DNA from: a virus
Length of the DNA stretch: 64,000 nt
Strand: one strand, 5' to 3'
IMG/VR virus record: IMGVR_UViG_3300036859_000864
Span: 47,462-111,461 of that record
Shown: positions 56,390 to 64,000 of the stretch, one piece after another
Layout: each line of letters begins with the position of its first letter
Numbering within the stretch: position 1 is the first letter of the stretch
Position numbers and translations under genes: made by a program
The notes under the pieces: model-generated
What the model was told of the DNA's origin: nothing
The model's input: only the letters and a program-made list of their open reading frames with translations
Database searches by the model: none

Positions 56390-56423
56390 GTCCTGTTTCT
56401 AGAGAGTTCAACGGAGAATCGCC

Positions 56424-57029
56424 ATGCAGCCTCGTGATCACGAAATTCGGAATCTTGCGCTCTACGCCCCCAAGATCGCCTTCGGCATGATGGCCGGCGT
56501 CCCGCGCGTGCCGTTCATTGGGGACATCCCGATCCAGTTCTCCTCGTCGACGGTCAACGCGCCGCCGGTCGTGCAGAACTTCCAGAACAACCTGACGCAG
56601 CACACGATCGTCGAGCGCATCGCGTACAACTTGGGGCAGCAAAATAGCTTCCCCGGGAGCCCGTTCCAGAGCCTCTACTTCAACCAGCTCAAGCAGAGCG
56701 GCCAGATCGGCGTTGGCGTGCAGCTCGCCGTGTACGGCGGCCCCAAGTACAACGTCAACGACACGTTCACGGATCTCGGCACTCTCGCCGATGTGTTCGC
56801 GGTCGCGTGGCCCATGGGATGGCCGCTCGAGAAGCAGAGCAACGTGAAGGTGAGCGCGATTCTTCAACAGACGCCGGTGAGTGTGCCCTTCAACGTTACT
56901 CTCACCTTCCTCGGCTGGCAGTTTCTCTCGAAGGAGCTGGACGACATGAGCGACACCGAAGCGCGAGACCGATTGCGCAAACTCGGTATCGAGACCCCCG
57001 ACCTCAAGGTACTTCTCTCGAACCCCTGA
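56424..57029 (+). CDS. Candidate capsid protein, 201 aa
   Basis: 201 aa. Beta-rich: IAFGMMAGVPRVPFIGDIPI, GVGVQLAVYGGPKYNVND, VKVSAILQQTPVSVPFNVTL, TFLGWQFL, then a helical tail (MSDTEARDRLRKLGI). Together with the next gene it matches the size pair of the two single-jelly-roll capsid proteins of P23-77-type viruses (about 20 and 32 kDa). Sequence homology cannot be judged here. Confidence 0.5.
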   Translation: MQPRDHEIRNLALYAPKIAFGMMAGVPRVPFIGDIPIQFSSSTVNAPPVVQNFQNNLTQHTIVERIAYNLGQQNSFPGSPFQSLYFNQLKQSGQIGVGVQLAVYGGPKYNVNDTFTDLGTLADVFAVAWPMGWPLEKQSNVKVSAILQQTPVSVPFNVTLTFLGWQFLSKELDDMSDTEARDRLRKLGIETPDLKVLLSNP

Positions 57030-57031
57030 AA

Positions 57032-57925
57032 ATGGACGAGCGCAGCGCGAAGGTGATCAGGCTCCAGACACACCCCGATGGTGTGGGGGCCTCGATCCGC
57101 TCGACGCTGTGCAACGGCCGTGACGAGATTGTCACCAACGGGCCGAACCAAGAATTCGGCTTCCTCGGAAGCGACCCGTACAACACGAACGCCTACACGG
57201 GTCTGGTCGTCCCGTCGGTTGCCAGCTCGGCGATCGGAAACGCTCGCTACCTCTTCGTGCTCGCGCGTCAGAGTTTCAGCACGGGCGAGCAGAGCTCGGA
57301 CCGACGCGGCGTCCGTCTGGTCGGCATTCGACAGTACGCCGAACTCATCGCGCGTATCCCCGCACGCACCGCCCCGCTCGCTTCAGGTACGGGATCACCA
57401 GCCGGAAGCACCGTCACGTTTCGCAAGGAGATCACGAGCCCCCTCTGGCATCCGCAAGACGGGAACATCTCCTGGCACGTGATGATCATCAACAAGGTGC
57501 AGCGTGATACGCGCAACCCCGCGAACACGGACGGGGTCATCTATCAGGACGCGCTGTCTCCCGCGCTGCTCTACCAAACGCTCGGGCCGTACGTTCCTCC
57601 GAACGCTGGACGTCCTTGGGGCACTCCGATTGGAGCGAGCCTCGGCAACATCCACGAGCTTCGGTACCCCTGGCGCACGACGCTGAGTGAGCTGACGCTC
57701 GATATTTCGATCCCGGTCCCGTGTGACGTCGTGCTCTTCGCGAGCGTTCGTCAGAACGACCCCGCGACCAATCCTGTGCTTTCGGACGCTGTGACCACGA
57801 CGCAACAGTTCGAGGCGCTCTCACCGGAAGATCAGTTCATCGTCGCGTACCCGACGTTCGCGCAATACGGCGCCATCGCCGGCTCGCTCGTCTTCGATCA
57901 GAACCTCGGGGAGGACGTACCGTGA
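57032..57925 (+). CDS. Candidate capsid protein, 297 aa
   Basis: 297 aa, ATG 2 nt after the previous stop. Beta-rich: ARYLFVLARQSFSTGEQSSD, GVRLVGIRQYAELIARIP, ISWHVMIINKVQRD, LSELTLDISIPVPCDVVLFA. Begins with an Arg/Lys-containing arm. Its partnership with the 201-aa gene suggests a capsid heterodimer, or one of the three forms spikes or pentons. Confidence 0.5.
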   Translation: MDERSAKVIRLQTHPDGVGASIRSTLCNGRDEIVTNGPNQEFGFLGSDPYNTNAYTGLVVPSVASSAIGNARYLFVLARQSFSTGEQSSDRRGVRLVGIRQYAELIARIPARTAPLASGTGSPAGSTVTFRKEITSPLWHPQDGNISWHVMIINKVQRDTRNPANTDGVIYQDALSPALLYQTLGPYVPPNAGRPWGTPIGASLGNIHELRYPWRTTLSELTLDISIPVPCDVVLFASVRQNDPATNPVLSDAVTTTQQFEALSPEDQFIVAYPTFAQYGAIAGSLVFDQNLGEDVP

Positions 57926-58155
57926 GTTTTAACAACGGTGGCGTGTACATTCTCAGCAGCGCGATCGGAGGCTTGTTCGCGGGCGCTGTCGGCGCGGCCG
58001 TTGCCGAGTCCGCTGACTCGCATCCCGTGCTCAAAGGGGCCCTCGTTGTCGGAGCTATCGACGCGCTTCTGGCAACCGCCGTCTACGTCGCCGTCTCACA
58101 GCCCATCCTTCCTGCAACCGGCGTGAGCGGATTGCACAACCCGAGGATCCCGTGA
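57922..58155 (+). CDS. Small two-span membrane protein
   Basis: 77 aa, GTG start. Glycine-rich hydrophobic helices (~8-30 and ~38-62). In the capsid cluster; likely a virion membrane protein. Confidence 0.6.
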   Translation: MSFNNGGVYILSSAIGGLFAGAVGAAVAESADSHPVLKGALVVGAIDALLATAVYVAVSQPILPATGVSGLHNPRIP

Positions 58156-58370
58156 CGCGAACTACCGCAGCGCTTCTCGGTCTCGTGGTAGGCGGTATCG
58201 CCGGTGAGGTCGTGGGTCGTCATTTCGAGAAGGGCCACGGAAAAGAGGCCGAGCTCGAGGGCGCGATCGGCGGCGGCGTTCTCGGCGCGGCGCTGGGTTC
58301 GGTTCTTTTCGCCACGGCGGCATCTTCTCCTCAACAGCAGGCGCAAGTCTCGCAAGCGAGTTTCCCATGA
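58152..58370 (+). CDS. Glycine-zipper membrane protein
   Basis: 72 aa, GTG start. Two glycine-rich hydrophobic helices (LLGLVVGGIAGEVVG ~8-22; GAIGGGVLGAALGSVLFATA ~38-57) with a charged loop. Similar design to the 42428 gene. Probably in the virion membrane. Confidence 0.6.
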   Translation: MTRTTAALLGLVVGGIAGEVVGRHFEKGHGKEAELEGAIGGGVLGAALGSVLFATAASSPQQQAQVSQASFP

Positions 58371-59080
58371 CGCCGGCACAAGCGTACGGACACCCCGACT
58401 ACGTTCTGGACGTTCCCGTTCAAGGACCGACCGATCAAGGCATGCGCGAACTGGCCTGCCTGTTCGTCAAGACCGTTTTACCGACACCGCAGCAGGCCGC
58501 GTGCGTCGATTGTAAAGGACCGATTCCAATGTGGGCAAAAACGAACACAGGCGTCAGTGAAAAGATCTCGTTCGGCGGCGTCGGCGCAGTCGGCTTCGCG
58601 CTCGGAGCTCCCGGAGATCCCGACGCTTGGACGCAGCTCACGCCAGCGCAGCAGACGTGGGTCGTAACTTCGATCCGCACGCTCGACTCGAAGATCCGAG
58701 AGCAGACGAAGACCACGTGCCCTGGCATGCAATCGCCGAGCATCACGGGCATGGCCGGTTGCTTTCAGAACTGGTTCAACAGCGCGAAACTCGGTCTGAC
58801 GAAGCGCGACGGATCCCCGGTCGTGCTGCGCACCGACGGCGTCTTCGATCAAGACACGCTCGATGCGCTGCGCACCGTCACTTCGCTCGACGCGAAGAAC
58901 TACCCGACGCCGTTTCCGGGTACCGAGGCGGCCGGCATTCAGCCCGTCAAGAAGCTTTCCACCGGAGCCATGGTCGGCATCGCTGCCGCCGGCGCAACGG
59001 TTCTCGGTGGGATCGCCTACGTCGCCATGCATGGCAAGAGCAAACGCAAGGGCCGCACGACCCGCAGAAAGAGGAAGTGA
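58367..59080 (+). CDS. C-terminally anchored protein with PG-binding-like motif
   Basis: 237 aa. N-terminal domain with paired Cys (RELACLF, QAACVDCKG, TTCPGM, AGCFQNW); LRTDGVFDQDTLDALR (~154-169) looks like the end of a peptidoglycan_binding_1 repeat; membrane span ~200-222; tail GKSKRKGRTTRRKRK. Same C-terminal design as the two LysM proteins. ATGA overlap on one side and TGATG on the other. Confidence 0.6.
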   Translation: MTPAQAYGHPDYVLDVPVQGPTDQGMRELACLFVKTVLPTPQQAACVDCKGPIPMWAKTNTGVSEKISFGGVGAVGFALGAPGDPDAWTQLTPAQQTWVVTSIRTLDSKIREQTKTTCPGMQSPSITGMAGCFQNWFNSAKLGLTKRDGSPVVLRTDGVFDQDTLDALRTVTSLDAKNYPTPFPGTEAAGIQPVKKLSTGAMVGIAAAGATVLGGIAYVAMHGKSKRKGRTTRRKRK

Positions 59081-60546
59081 TGTCGTTCTTCAGAGTCAAG
59101 CCGGGACAATCTCCGGCCATGGTCGCACGCGAGCTCGGCACGTCGGTGTCGGCGCTCATCGCCGCCAACTCGCACAAGCCCACTGCGGTCGTCGCAGGCA
59201 AGCGCACGTTCAAAACACTGCGCTACAACGAGCTCTTGCACAAGCCCGGTGTGGGCGTTGGAGCACTCGGTGAGGACGGCACGCTCGGTGCGATCACGCC
59301 GGCTGATCCGGCGGCGCCTCACGCGCTGATCGCATCAGGTAGCAGCGGTCCTGACGTTGCGCTCTGGCAGAAGATCATCGGCGTCAAGGTCGATGGCTCC
59401 TTCGGATCTGGAACCGCAGCAGCAACGAAAACGTGGCAGAGCGCACATGGGCTCAACAACGACGGCGTCGTCGGTCCCAACACGTGGGCGAAAGCTCTCG
59501 GCAACGCCTCGAGCGCGCCGGTATCGGTGTCGACTCCAGTCGCAGCCGGAGCGAGCCTCGCGATGGCGGCGGGAGCCGCATACACGGCGCTCAACCAGGA
59601 TCCGAACTACTGCACGAGCGTCGCTCGTGCAGGCACGCCGGTGAACACGGCCGTCCACAACTTCAAAGCGGCCTGGAACGCGGCCTACCCCGGACAGACG
59701 GTACCTATCGGGACTGGAAAGTACGAGCCGTCGGTGTCCGCCGCGCTCTCGTCGGCGCTCGGCGGAGTGGCCGTGCCTGCGGGATGCGGCGCCGGAGCGG
59801 CTCCACAACCCTCCCCCGCGGCGGCTCCGTCGGCACCGGCTCCCATGCCGGCACCGAGTGTCACGCCGGTGCCTACACCGGCACCCACGGCCTCGAGCGC
59901 CTACAGCAGCGCGCAGATCGCTGCGGCGACGGCCATGAACTCAGCGCTCGCGGCGCACGGCTACAAGCAGGCCGATCAGGGGCTCTACATGGCGTTCCAG
60001 CGCGCGATGGGGCTCACGGCCGACGGGTACCCCGGAACCGGCACGATGGGGAAGCTCAGGGCCGTCCTCACCTCCGCCGGCATTCCGATGGCCTCGGTAC
60101 CCGTGTACCCGTGGCGCGCGGGAGCCTACGACGGCGTGAACGCACCGACGGCCGCCTCTTGGACAGGCGCCGCCGCAACGCCCGCGCCGCCTCCCCCACC
60201 GTCCGCCCCGCCCTCCGCGCCTCCCGGCGGCGGCGCGGCTCCGGCACCCTCCGCACCGTCTGCTCCTTCCGCCGGCGGAGGCACGCTCCCCGTAGCTCCG
60301 ACGCCGGGCGGCATCACACCCCCGGAGGCGAAGAAGGGCCTGAGCACCGGTGCGATCGTGGTCGGCGCGATCGGCGCAGCGGCGCTCATCGGGTTGGGCG
60401 CCATGGCGTTGACGGGCAAGAAGACCGGCCGCCGCGGAGCTCGAGGAGCGCGTGGCCCGTCTCGACGCAAGTCGAGCAAGCACAAGCCGGCGCACCACGC
60501 GCATCCCGCACATCCGAAGCGCAAGAGGAAGTCGAAGAAGAAGTAG
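59080..60546 (+). CDS. LysM and peptidoglycan-binding protein with membrane anchor and basic tail
   Basis: 488 aa, ATG after GAGGAAG. LysM (~2-45: VKPGQSPAMVARELGTSVSA), PG_binding_1 (~85-145: VALWQKIIGVKVDGSFGSGT ... GVVGPNTWAKAL), a NYCTSVARAGTPVNTAVHNF module (~174-235), a second PG-binding-like unit (~280-345: YMAFQRAMGLTADGYPGTGT), a Pro/Ala linker, a membrane span (~424-446) and a 40-residue Arg/Lys/His tail. It would hold the virion membrane on its DNA side and bind the host cell wall on the other. A penetration or vertex role is inferred. Confidence 0.75.
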   Translation: MSFFRVKPGQSPAMVARELGTSVSALIAANSHKPTAVVAGKRTFKTLRYNELLHKPGVGVGALGEDGTLGAITPADPAAPHALIASGSSGPDVALWQKIIGVKVDGSFGSGTAAATKTWQSAHGLNNDGVVGPNTWAKALGNASSAPVSVSTPVAAGASLAMAAGAAYTALNQDPNYCTSVARAGTPVNTAVHNFKAAWNAAYPGQTVPIGTGKYEPSVSAALSSALGGVAVPAGCGAGAAPQPSPAAAPSAPAPMPAPSVTPVPTPAPTASSAYSSAQIAAATAMNSALAAHGYKQADQGLYMAFQRAMGLTADGYPGTGTMGKLRAVLTSAGIPMASVPVYPWRAGAYDGVNAPTAASWTGAAATPAPPPPPSAPPSAPPGGGAAPAPSAPSAPSAGGGTLPVAPTPGGITPPEAKKGLSTGAIVVGAIGAAALIGLGAMALTGKKTGRRGARGARGPSRRKSSKHKPAHHAHPAHPKRKRKSKKK

Positions 60547-60550
60547 ACGC

Positions 60551-60799
60551 ATGCGCGTAGTGATCGACAACGCGGCGCTCAGGAAGGCTCGTTCCTGCAA
60601 GGGCGCCTACACCAACCGGGAATGGGATCCTGCATTGCAGGCGCTCGTGTTCCCGGATTGGGATGCGTCTGTCAAAGAGCTGCTGTCGACACCCAAAGGC
60701 CGCGCGCGTCTCGAGTGGTACGCCAGGCACAATCTCGTTCCGATGACGCTAGATCAATTCATCGCGGCAAAAGCCGCACTTGGAGTCTCCGATGAGTGA
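60551..60799 (+). CDS. Small hypothetical protein
   Basis: 82 aa. RVVIDNAALRKARSCKGAYT, then helices (ASVKELLSTPKGRARLEW). Follows the LysM gene with 4-nt spacing. Possibly a virion or packaging accessory. No family recognised. Confidence 0.5.
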   Translation: MRVVIDNAALRKARSCKGAYTNREWDPALQALVFPDWDASVKELLSTPKGRARLEWYARHNLVPMTLDQFIAAKAALGVSDE

Positions 60800-61283
60800 G
60801 TTCGTAGGACGTACAGGGTCGCATCGCGTTTACTCCTACCCGGAGCCTCGGCGCACCGCTGCCGCGGTGACGCCGTTCGCGCGGAACTTCGCAACGGGCA
60901 CGAAGGGCAGCACTGCCGTAGGTGCAGGCATAGCCCTCACGTGGAACTCGATCGACGTCGGGACGGATCCGAGCACCGACGTTCCGATCACACCCATAAC
61001 CACCGGAGAGGTGCTGGTCACCGGCGTCATCACGCTCAACAACCCCACGGGCGCGCCCATACTTGCAACCATTCAGGTGCAGGTCGACGGGAGCGCCGTG
61101 GCGACTTTCTCCGCAACCACAATCGCCGCCGGCGCGGAAGCATCTATCCCTTTCGTGGCAGAAGCCGGGGTCCTCTCGCTGGCCCAGCACATCGTCACCG
61201 TCACGATCGACGGTAACGGACTGACGACCGTCTCGGATGGTTCGTCGATCAACGTAGAAGAAGTTCCACTGTCAACCGGTTGA
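60792..61283 (+). CDS. Beta-sandwich virion surface protein
   Basis: 163 aa, ATG after GGAG. N-terminal SEFVGRTGSHRVYSYPEP resembles the anchor peptide of the two fibres that follow; the rest is an Ig-like beta sandwich (EVLVTGVITLNNPTGAPI, ATIQVQVDGSAVATFSATT, AQHIVTVTIDGNGLTTV). Probably a spike or fibre-associated protein. Confidence 0.6.
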   Translation: MSEFVGRTGSHRVYSYPEPRRTAAAVTPFARNFATGTKGSTAVGAGIALTWNSIDVGTDPSTDVPITPITTGEVLVTGVITLNNPTGAPILATIQVQVDGSAVATFSATTIAAGAEASIPFVAEAGVLSLAQHIVTVTIDGNGLTTVSDGSSINVEEVPLSTG

Positions 61284-61294
61284 AGGAGACGCGC

Positions 61295-61483
61295 ATGCCG
61301 AAGCTGATTCATCAGGAGACGATGTGCTGCGGGTACAAGCGGTGCCCGGAGGCCAAGATCTTCGACGACGGCTCCGTCGAAATCAGCGACAACGACACGG
61401 AGGCAGGATCGGTCGGCACGATAAAGCTTCACCCCGAAGTGATGGCCCGCCTCGTCGAGCTCTACGCGCAACGAAAAATCTGA
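61295..61483 (+). CDS. Small Cys-containing protein
   Basis: 62 aa, ATG after AAGGAG. ETMCCGYKRCPEAKIFDDGS, then EISDNDTEAGSVGTIKLHPE. Three clustered Cys; a beta-hairpin motif of the type found in small phage cap proteins. Unknown. Confidence 0.55.
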   Translation: MPKLIHQETMCCGYKRCPEAKIFDDGSVEISDNDTEAGSVGTIKLHPEVMARLVELYAQRKI

Positions 61484-61486
61484 TCC

Positions 61487-62659
61487 ATGACACGCATCAT
61501 CGGAAAAGGCAGATACGCGAGCGAGGTCTACCCGATCAGCCCGGGCGTCGGCGCGGGTAGCGGTGGCGACGTGTTGCCTTTTTCGAATTTGCGCTACCTC
61601 GATCCGGCAACGACGCACGCGGCGCCGCACACGGGGTCGGTCAGCAACCCGTGCGTGACGGTCGCGGAGATCGCCGCGCTGACTCCCGGGTTCATGGTGA
61701 TCCAGGTCGCCGGGAGCCCGCTAGATAACCCTGCGGTGATCCCCGCCGGCACGCTGTGCGGCATCACAGGCATGCCGGAGTTCGGTTTCTTCTTCCCGTC
61801 GATGACGCTCGAGTCCGGCGCAAACGTCTCGATGCGTGACGTGTACTTCGTCAACGTCGGAGAGCAAGAAGGAGGAGGGGCGGCACAACTCAATGTCGTG
61901 TTTGCTATCGATCCGAGATCAGCCTCATTCACGAACCAGATTCGACAGATAAATCTGACTAACTCTCAGGTTTCCCTGACTCGCTGCAATGTCTACTCGT
62001 CGATCAGCGCGACATTCTTGACGCTCTATCAGTGTCGCATTTCTAGTCTCGGAGGAGAGCCAGCGCCTAGCATCACAATGAACAACGGCGGGTTCCTCTC
62101 TGCCGAAGACACGCTGTTCACTTCTTCGGTCCCGTCTACCATCACGCTCGACACGGGCGGGGGGCAGTTCATAAACTGCACGTTCAACTCGGCGGTGACG
62201 ATCAACAACGCGACCGGAATCGCGACGTTCGATCAGGTTTCGTTGGACAGCCTCAACGCAGCAGGAGGCACCGTCACCACCCCCGAGAACTTGGCCCTGG
62301 CTCCGGCGCAGTTGATGGTTCCCATGATCGGGACTCAGACCGTCGCGGCCAGCGAAGTTCTCACAATAGGAGCCAATTACTCTGCCGTAAATCAGTACGG
62401 ATCCAAAGCGACCGCATTCATCCCGCAGGCTGCCGCCGTTGGAGAGTCGTTGGTGATCACGCTCGTCATCGCAACGGGCGCCGTGATCGGGTCGGTGACG
62501 ATAGACAATACGACGCCCCCTGGCGCTGTAGACATCCCGCTCATCACGCCGAAAGTCCCCATCCCACCGGCTGGGGTACTCCTTGCCGATCTCAACTACA
62601 CGTCTGGAGTCGGCCCAACGCCGCTCGCTGCAACCGTCGTTCGCGTCGATTTGATCTGA
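61487..62659 (+). CDS. Beta-helix fibre/receptor-binding protein
   Basis: 390 aa. N-terminal anchor TRIIGKGRYASEVYPISPG, Gly/Ser linker, then Asn/Ser/Thr-rich repeats of a right-handed parallel beta helix (SQVSLTRCNVYSSISATFLT, SITMNNGGFLSAEDTLFTSS, TIDNTTPPG...). C-terminal beta sandwich-like end. No catalytic motif identified. Likely binds the host surface. Confidence 0.65.
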   Translation: MTRIIGKGRYASEVYPISPGVGAGSGGDVLPFSNLRYLDPATTHAAPHTGSVSNPCVTVAEIAALTPGFMVIQVAGSPLDNPAVIPAGTLCGITGMPEFGFFFPSMTLESGANVSMRDVYFVNVGEQEGGGAAQLNVVFAIDPRSASFTNQIRQINLTNSQVSLTRCNVYSSISATFLTLYQCRISSLGGEPAPSITMNNGGFLSAEDTLFTSSVPSTITLDTGGGQFINCTFNSAVTINNATGIATFDQVSLDSLNAAGGTVTTPENLALAPAQLMVPMIGTQTVAASEVLTIGANYSAVNQYGSKATAFIPQAAAVGESLVITLVIATGAVIGSVTIDNTTPPGAVDIPLITPKVPIPPAGVLLADLNYTSGVGPTPLAATVVRVDLI

Positions 62660-62674
62660 AAGAGAGCATCCCAA

Positions 62675-63910
62675 ATGAGTCGAATACTCGGTCGTGGTCG
62701 TTACGTTTACGGAACCTACCCGCAAGGCCCCGGAGGCGGAGGCGGAGCTGGCGCGGCGGCTGTGCCGCTCTCTCGACAGCGTTTCATCGACGGTGACACG
62801 TCGCAGGCGGGGTTGAACGGGTCGGCGGCCGAACCGTTCAAGACCATCGAGCAGTTCATGACCGCTCGAGACAACACTGTTTCAGCGGCGGACTCAGACG
62901 CGAATTTCGTCGGGTGGCTCATGCCGTCACTCGCCGGGTACGTGGAAGACGTCGCATTTCGCGCTCGTTGTTCGACTGAACTTCGAGCCGACTCCATGTC
63001 TTTGCCCGGGACCGGAGGTGTAACGATCACCGGCAATGTGTCGTGGGCGAACACGTCTGGGACAGCAGCCGCTACGGCCGCCAATCTCTCACTCCACAAC
63101 ATCAACGTGACCGGCGCGCTCACCGTGACTGACAACGGAGCCGCACCGACGTGTCTCGTTTCGATAAGCGGAGACGAGGAGCCGGGTGGTGCTTCTGCGA
63201 TCATAGCCAGCATCGACTCGAGTACGACCACGAAGTTGTCGTCGATCTCGCTCAACAACGCTCAGTGCACGGGAACTCTCACCGCGGGCACCAGTGCGAC
63301 CAGCGCCGTAGCGATTCTCACGGGCGGATCTATCGTGGGAGACAACCTCACTGCACAGTCGCTCATTTGCAACGACGCGGTGATCGGCGGGGACGTCGCC
63401 GTAAACACTTCCGGGTTCGCGATATTCCGAAACACCGCGTTCAACGGTGTGACGGCGCTCACGGCTGCCACCTCCTCATTCGACACTGCATCGTGGGCCA
63501 GCTTCGTGGAGCAGGCCGGCACGCGCGCCGCCGGAACGACAGTGCTGGTCACCGGGGGTTACAACGGGGGCTCAGTGGAAGGTGCCGCTCTAGCAGCCGC
63601 GAGCACCAGCGTGTCGCTCAACGGCACGGGAGCCACTGCCGGATTCACCGGTGAGAACTCTGGAAATCACTACTCCACGGCGAGCGTCACACCGACCTCA
63701 GTCACACTCCTGACGGGCGGCGGAGAGAAACCCGGAGACACGCTGCTCATCACTCGAACCGCCGTCGTGGCAGCCGACCTCGCGGTCATAAACGGAGGCG
63801 GCGGAGCCGGCACAATCGGGACGATTCCGACCGGTTCCAAAGGGTTCGTGCTCGCTCGATTCAACGGCACGAACTGGATCTTCGTGGAGGGCGGATCGCT
63901 CGCAGCGTGA
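62675..63910 (+). CDS. Second beta-helix fibre/receptor-binding protein
   Basis: 411 aa. Anchor SRILGRGRYVYGTYPQGPG is nearly the same as that of the preceding fibre; then a Gly/Ala linker, AEPFKTIEQFMTARDN (typical start of a phage beta-helix), and repeats (NLSLHNINVTGALTVTDNG, ISLNNAQCTGTLTAGT, LICNDAVIGGDVAVN). C-terminal KGFVLARFNGTNWIFVEGG is a typical fibre tip. Two fibres with one anchor imply alternative host-range proteins. Confidence 0.68.
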   Translation: MSRILGRGRYVYGTYPQGPGGGGGAGAAAVPLSRQRFIDGDTSQAGLNGSAAEPFKTIEQFMTARDNTVSAADSDANFVGWLMPSLAGYVEDVAFRARCSTELRADSMSLPGTGGVTITGNVSWANTSGTAAATAANLSLHNINVTGALTVTDNGAAPTCLVSISGDEEPGGASAIIASIDSSTTTKLSSISLNNAQCTGTLTAGTSATSAVAILTGGSIVGDNLTAQSLICNDAVIGGDVAVNTSGFAIFRNTAFNGVTALTAATSSFDTASWASFVEQAGTRAAGTTVLVTGGYNGGSVEGAALAAASTSVSLNGTGATAGFTGENSGNHYSTASVTPTSVTLLTGGGEKPGDTLLITRTAVVAADLAVINGGGGAGTIGTIPTGSKGFVLARFNGTNWIFVEGGSLAA

Positions 63911-64000
63911 ACGAATTCCTGATCGTCTCGGCGCTCATCGGCACAACTCTTCTCGTTGTGCGCGGCACCATCTTCGAGCCACTCAGACGCCTCTGGCCCG
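63907..64000 (+). CDS. DUF1360-like membrane protein, N-terminal part
   Basis: GTG start in a GTGA overlap; open to the window edge (31 codons). A hydrophobic helix then RGTIFEPLRRLWP, the pattern of DUF1360-type phage membrane proteins, which are often near lysis genes. Incomplete, so tentative. Confidence 0.4.
   Translation, partial: MNEFLIVSALIGTTLLVVRGTIFEPLRRLWP

Noticed and set aside
1-64000. CRISPR arrays, insertion sequences, integrase/attachment sites, toxin-antitoxin pairs, tRNA genes
   Set aside because: None could be supported by reading either strand; ribbon-helix-helix genes lack a recognisable toxin neighbour.

Overview
This window looks like part of the genome of a large, GC-rich bacterial virus or virus-like extrachromosomal element. 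Coding is dense and arranged in long polycistronic runs in which consecutive genes usually overlap by ATGA, GTGA or TGATG. Most genes are short and unrecognisable. There are no ribosomal, core-metabolism, integrase or transposase genes. Lipoproteins with Gly/Thr linkers, the base composition and TTGAC-type promoters suggest a host near Myxococcota or another delta-type Gram-negative; this is only an inference. I saw no terminase, portal, tape-measure, sheath or tail-tube gene.

Layout. (1) 1-4886, plus: the end of a secreted esterase, a primase-polymerase (586-2010) and a run of small proteins. (2) 10204-4924, minus: an operon led by a rhomboid protease and including an SprT-like metalloprotease, a ribbon-helix-helix protein, zinc-ribbon proteins and a lipoprotein. 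(3) 10349-16321, plus: about 18 small genes, two of them winged-helix-like, with a sigma-70 family factor near the end. Operons 2 and 3 diverge from a pair of very similar promoters. (4) 16322-16561: a strongly structured intergenic segment with a 29-bp imperfect stem, a candidate RNA. (5) 17517-16562, minus: a lysozyme-like secreted protein and a small gene. (6) 25619-18008, minus: conserved phage-type proteins carrying Arg-rich linkers, and a textbook -1 frameshift signal joining a 434-residue frame to a ParB-like domain. (7) 25722-42682, plus: DUF6011, RecD-like helicase, SNF2-like helicase, Dam-type methylase, a DnaA-type helix-turn-helix, a RyR domain, transglutaminase-like, HExxH and zinc-ribbon proteins, and lipoproteins. 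(8) 46034-42851, minus: membrane proteins that are probably virion components. (9) 46117-64000, plus: a GroES-like protein, a JAB/RadC-like protein, then an apparent virion module.

The virion module (48-64 kb) holds a Pro/Gln-rich protein, two LysM proteins that share a second module and both end in a membrane anchor plus basic tail, an active-site-complete transglutaminase-like protein, a protamine-like Arg/Lys-rich membrane protein, three beta-rich capsid candidates in a row (441, 201 and 297 aa), small glycine-rich membrane proteins, and two beta-helix fibres with a common N-terminal anchor peptide. Together these suggest a tailless particle with an internal membrane and peptidoglycan-penetrating vertex proteins, but with an unusually large gene set for that lifestyle. 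No packaging ATPase is visible in the window, so this interpretation is an inference.
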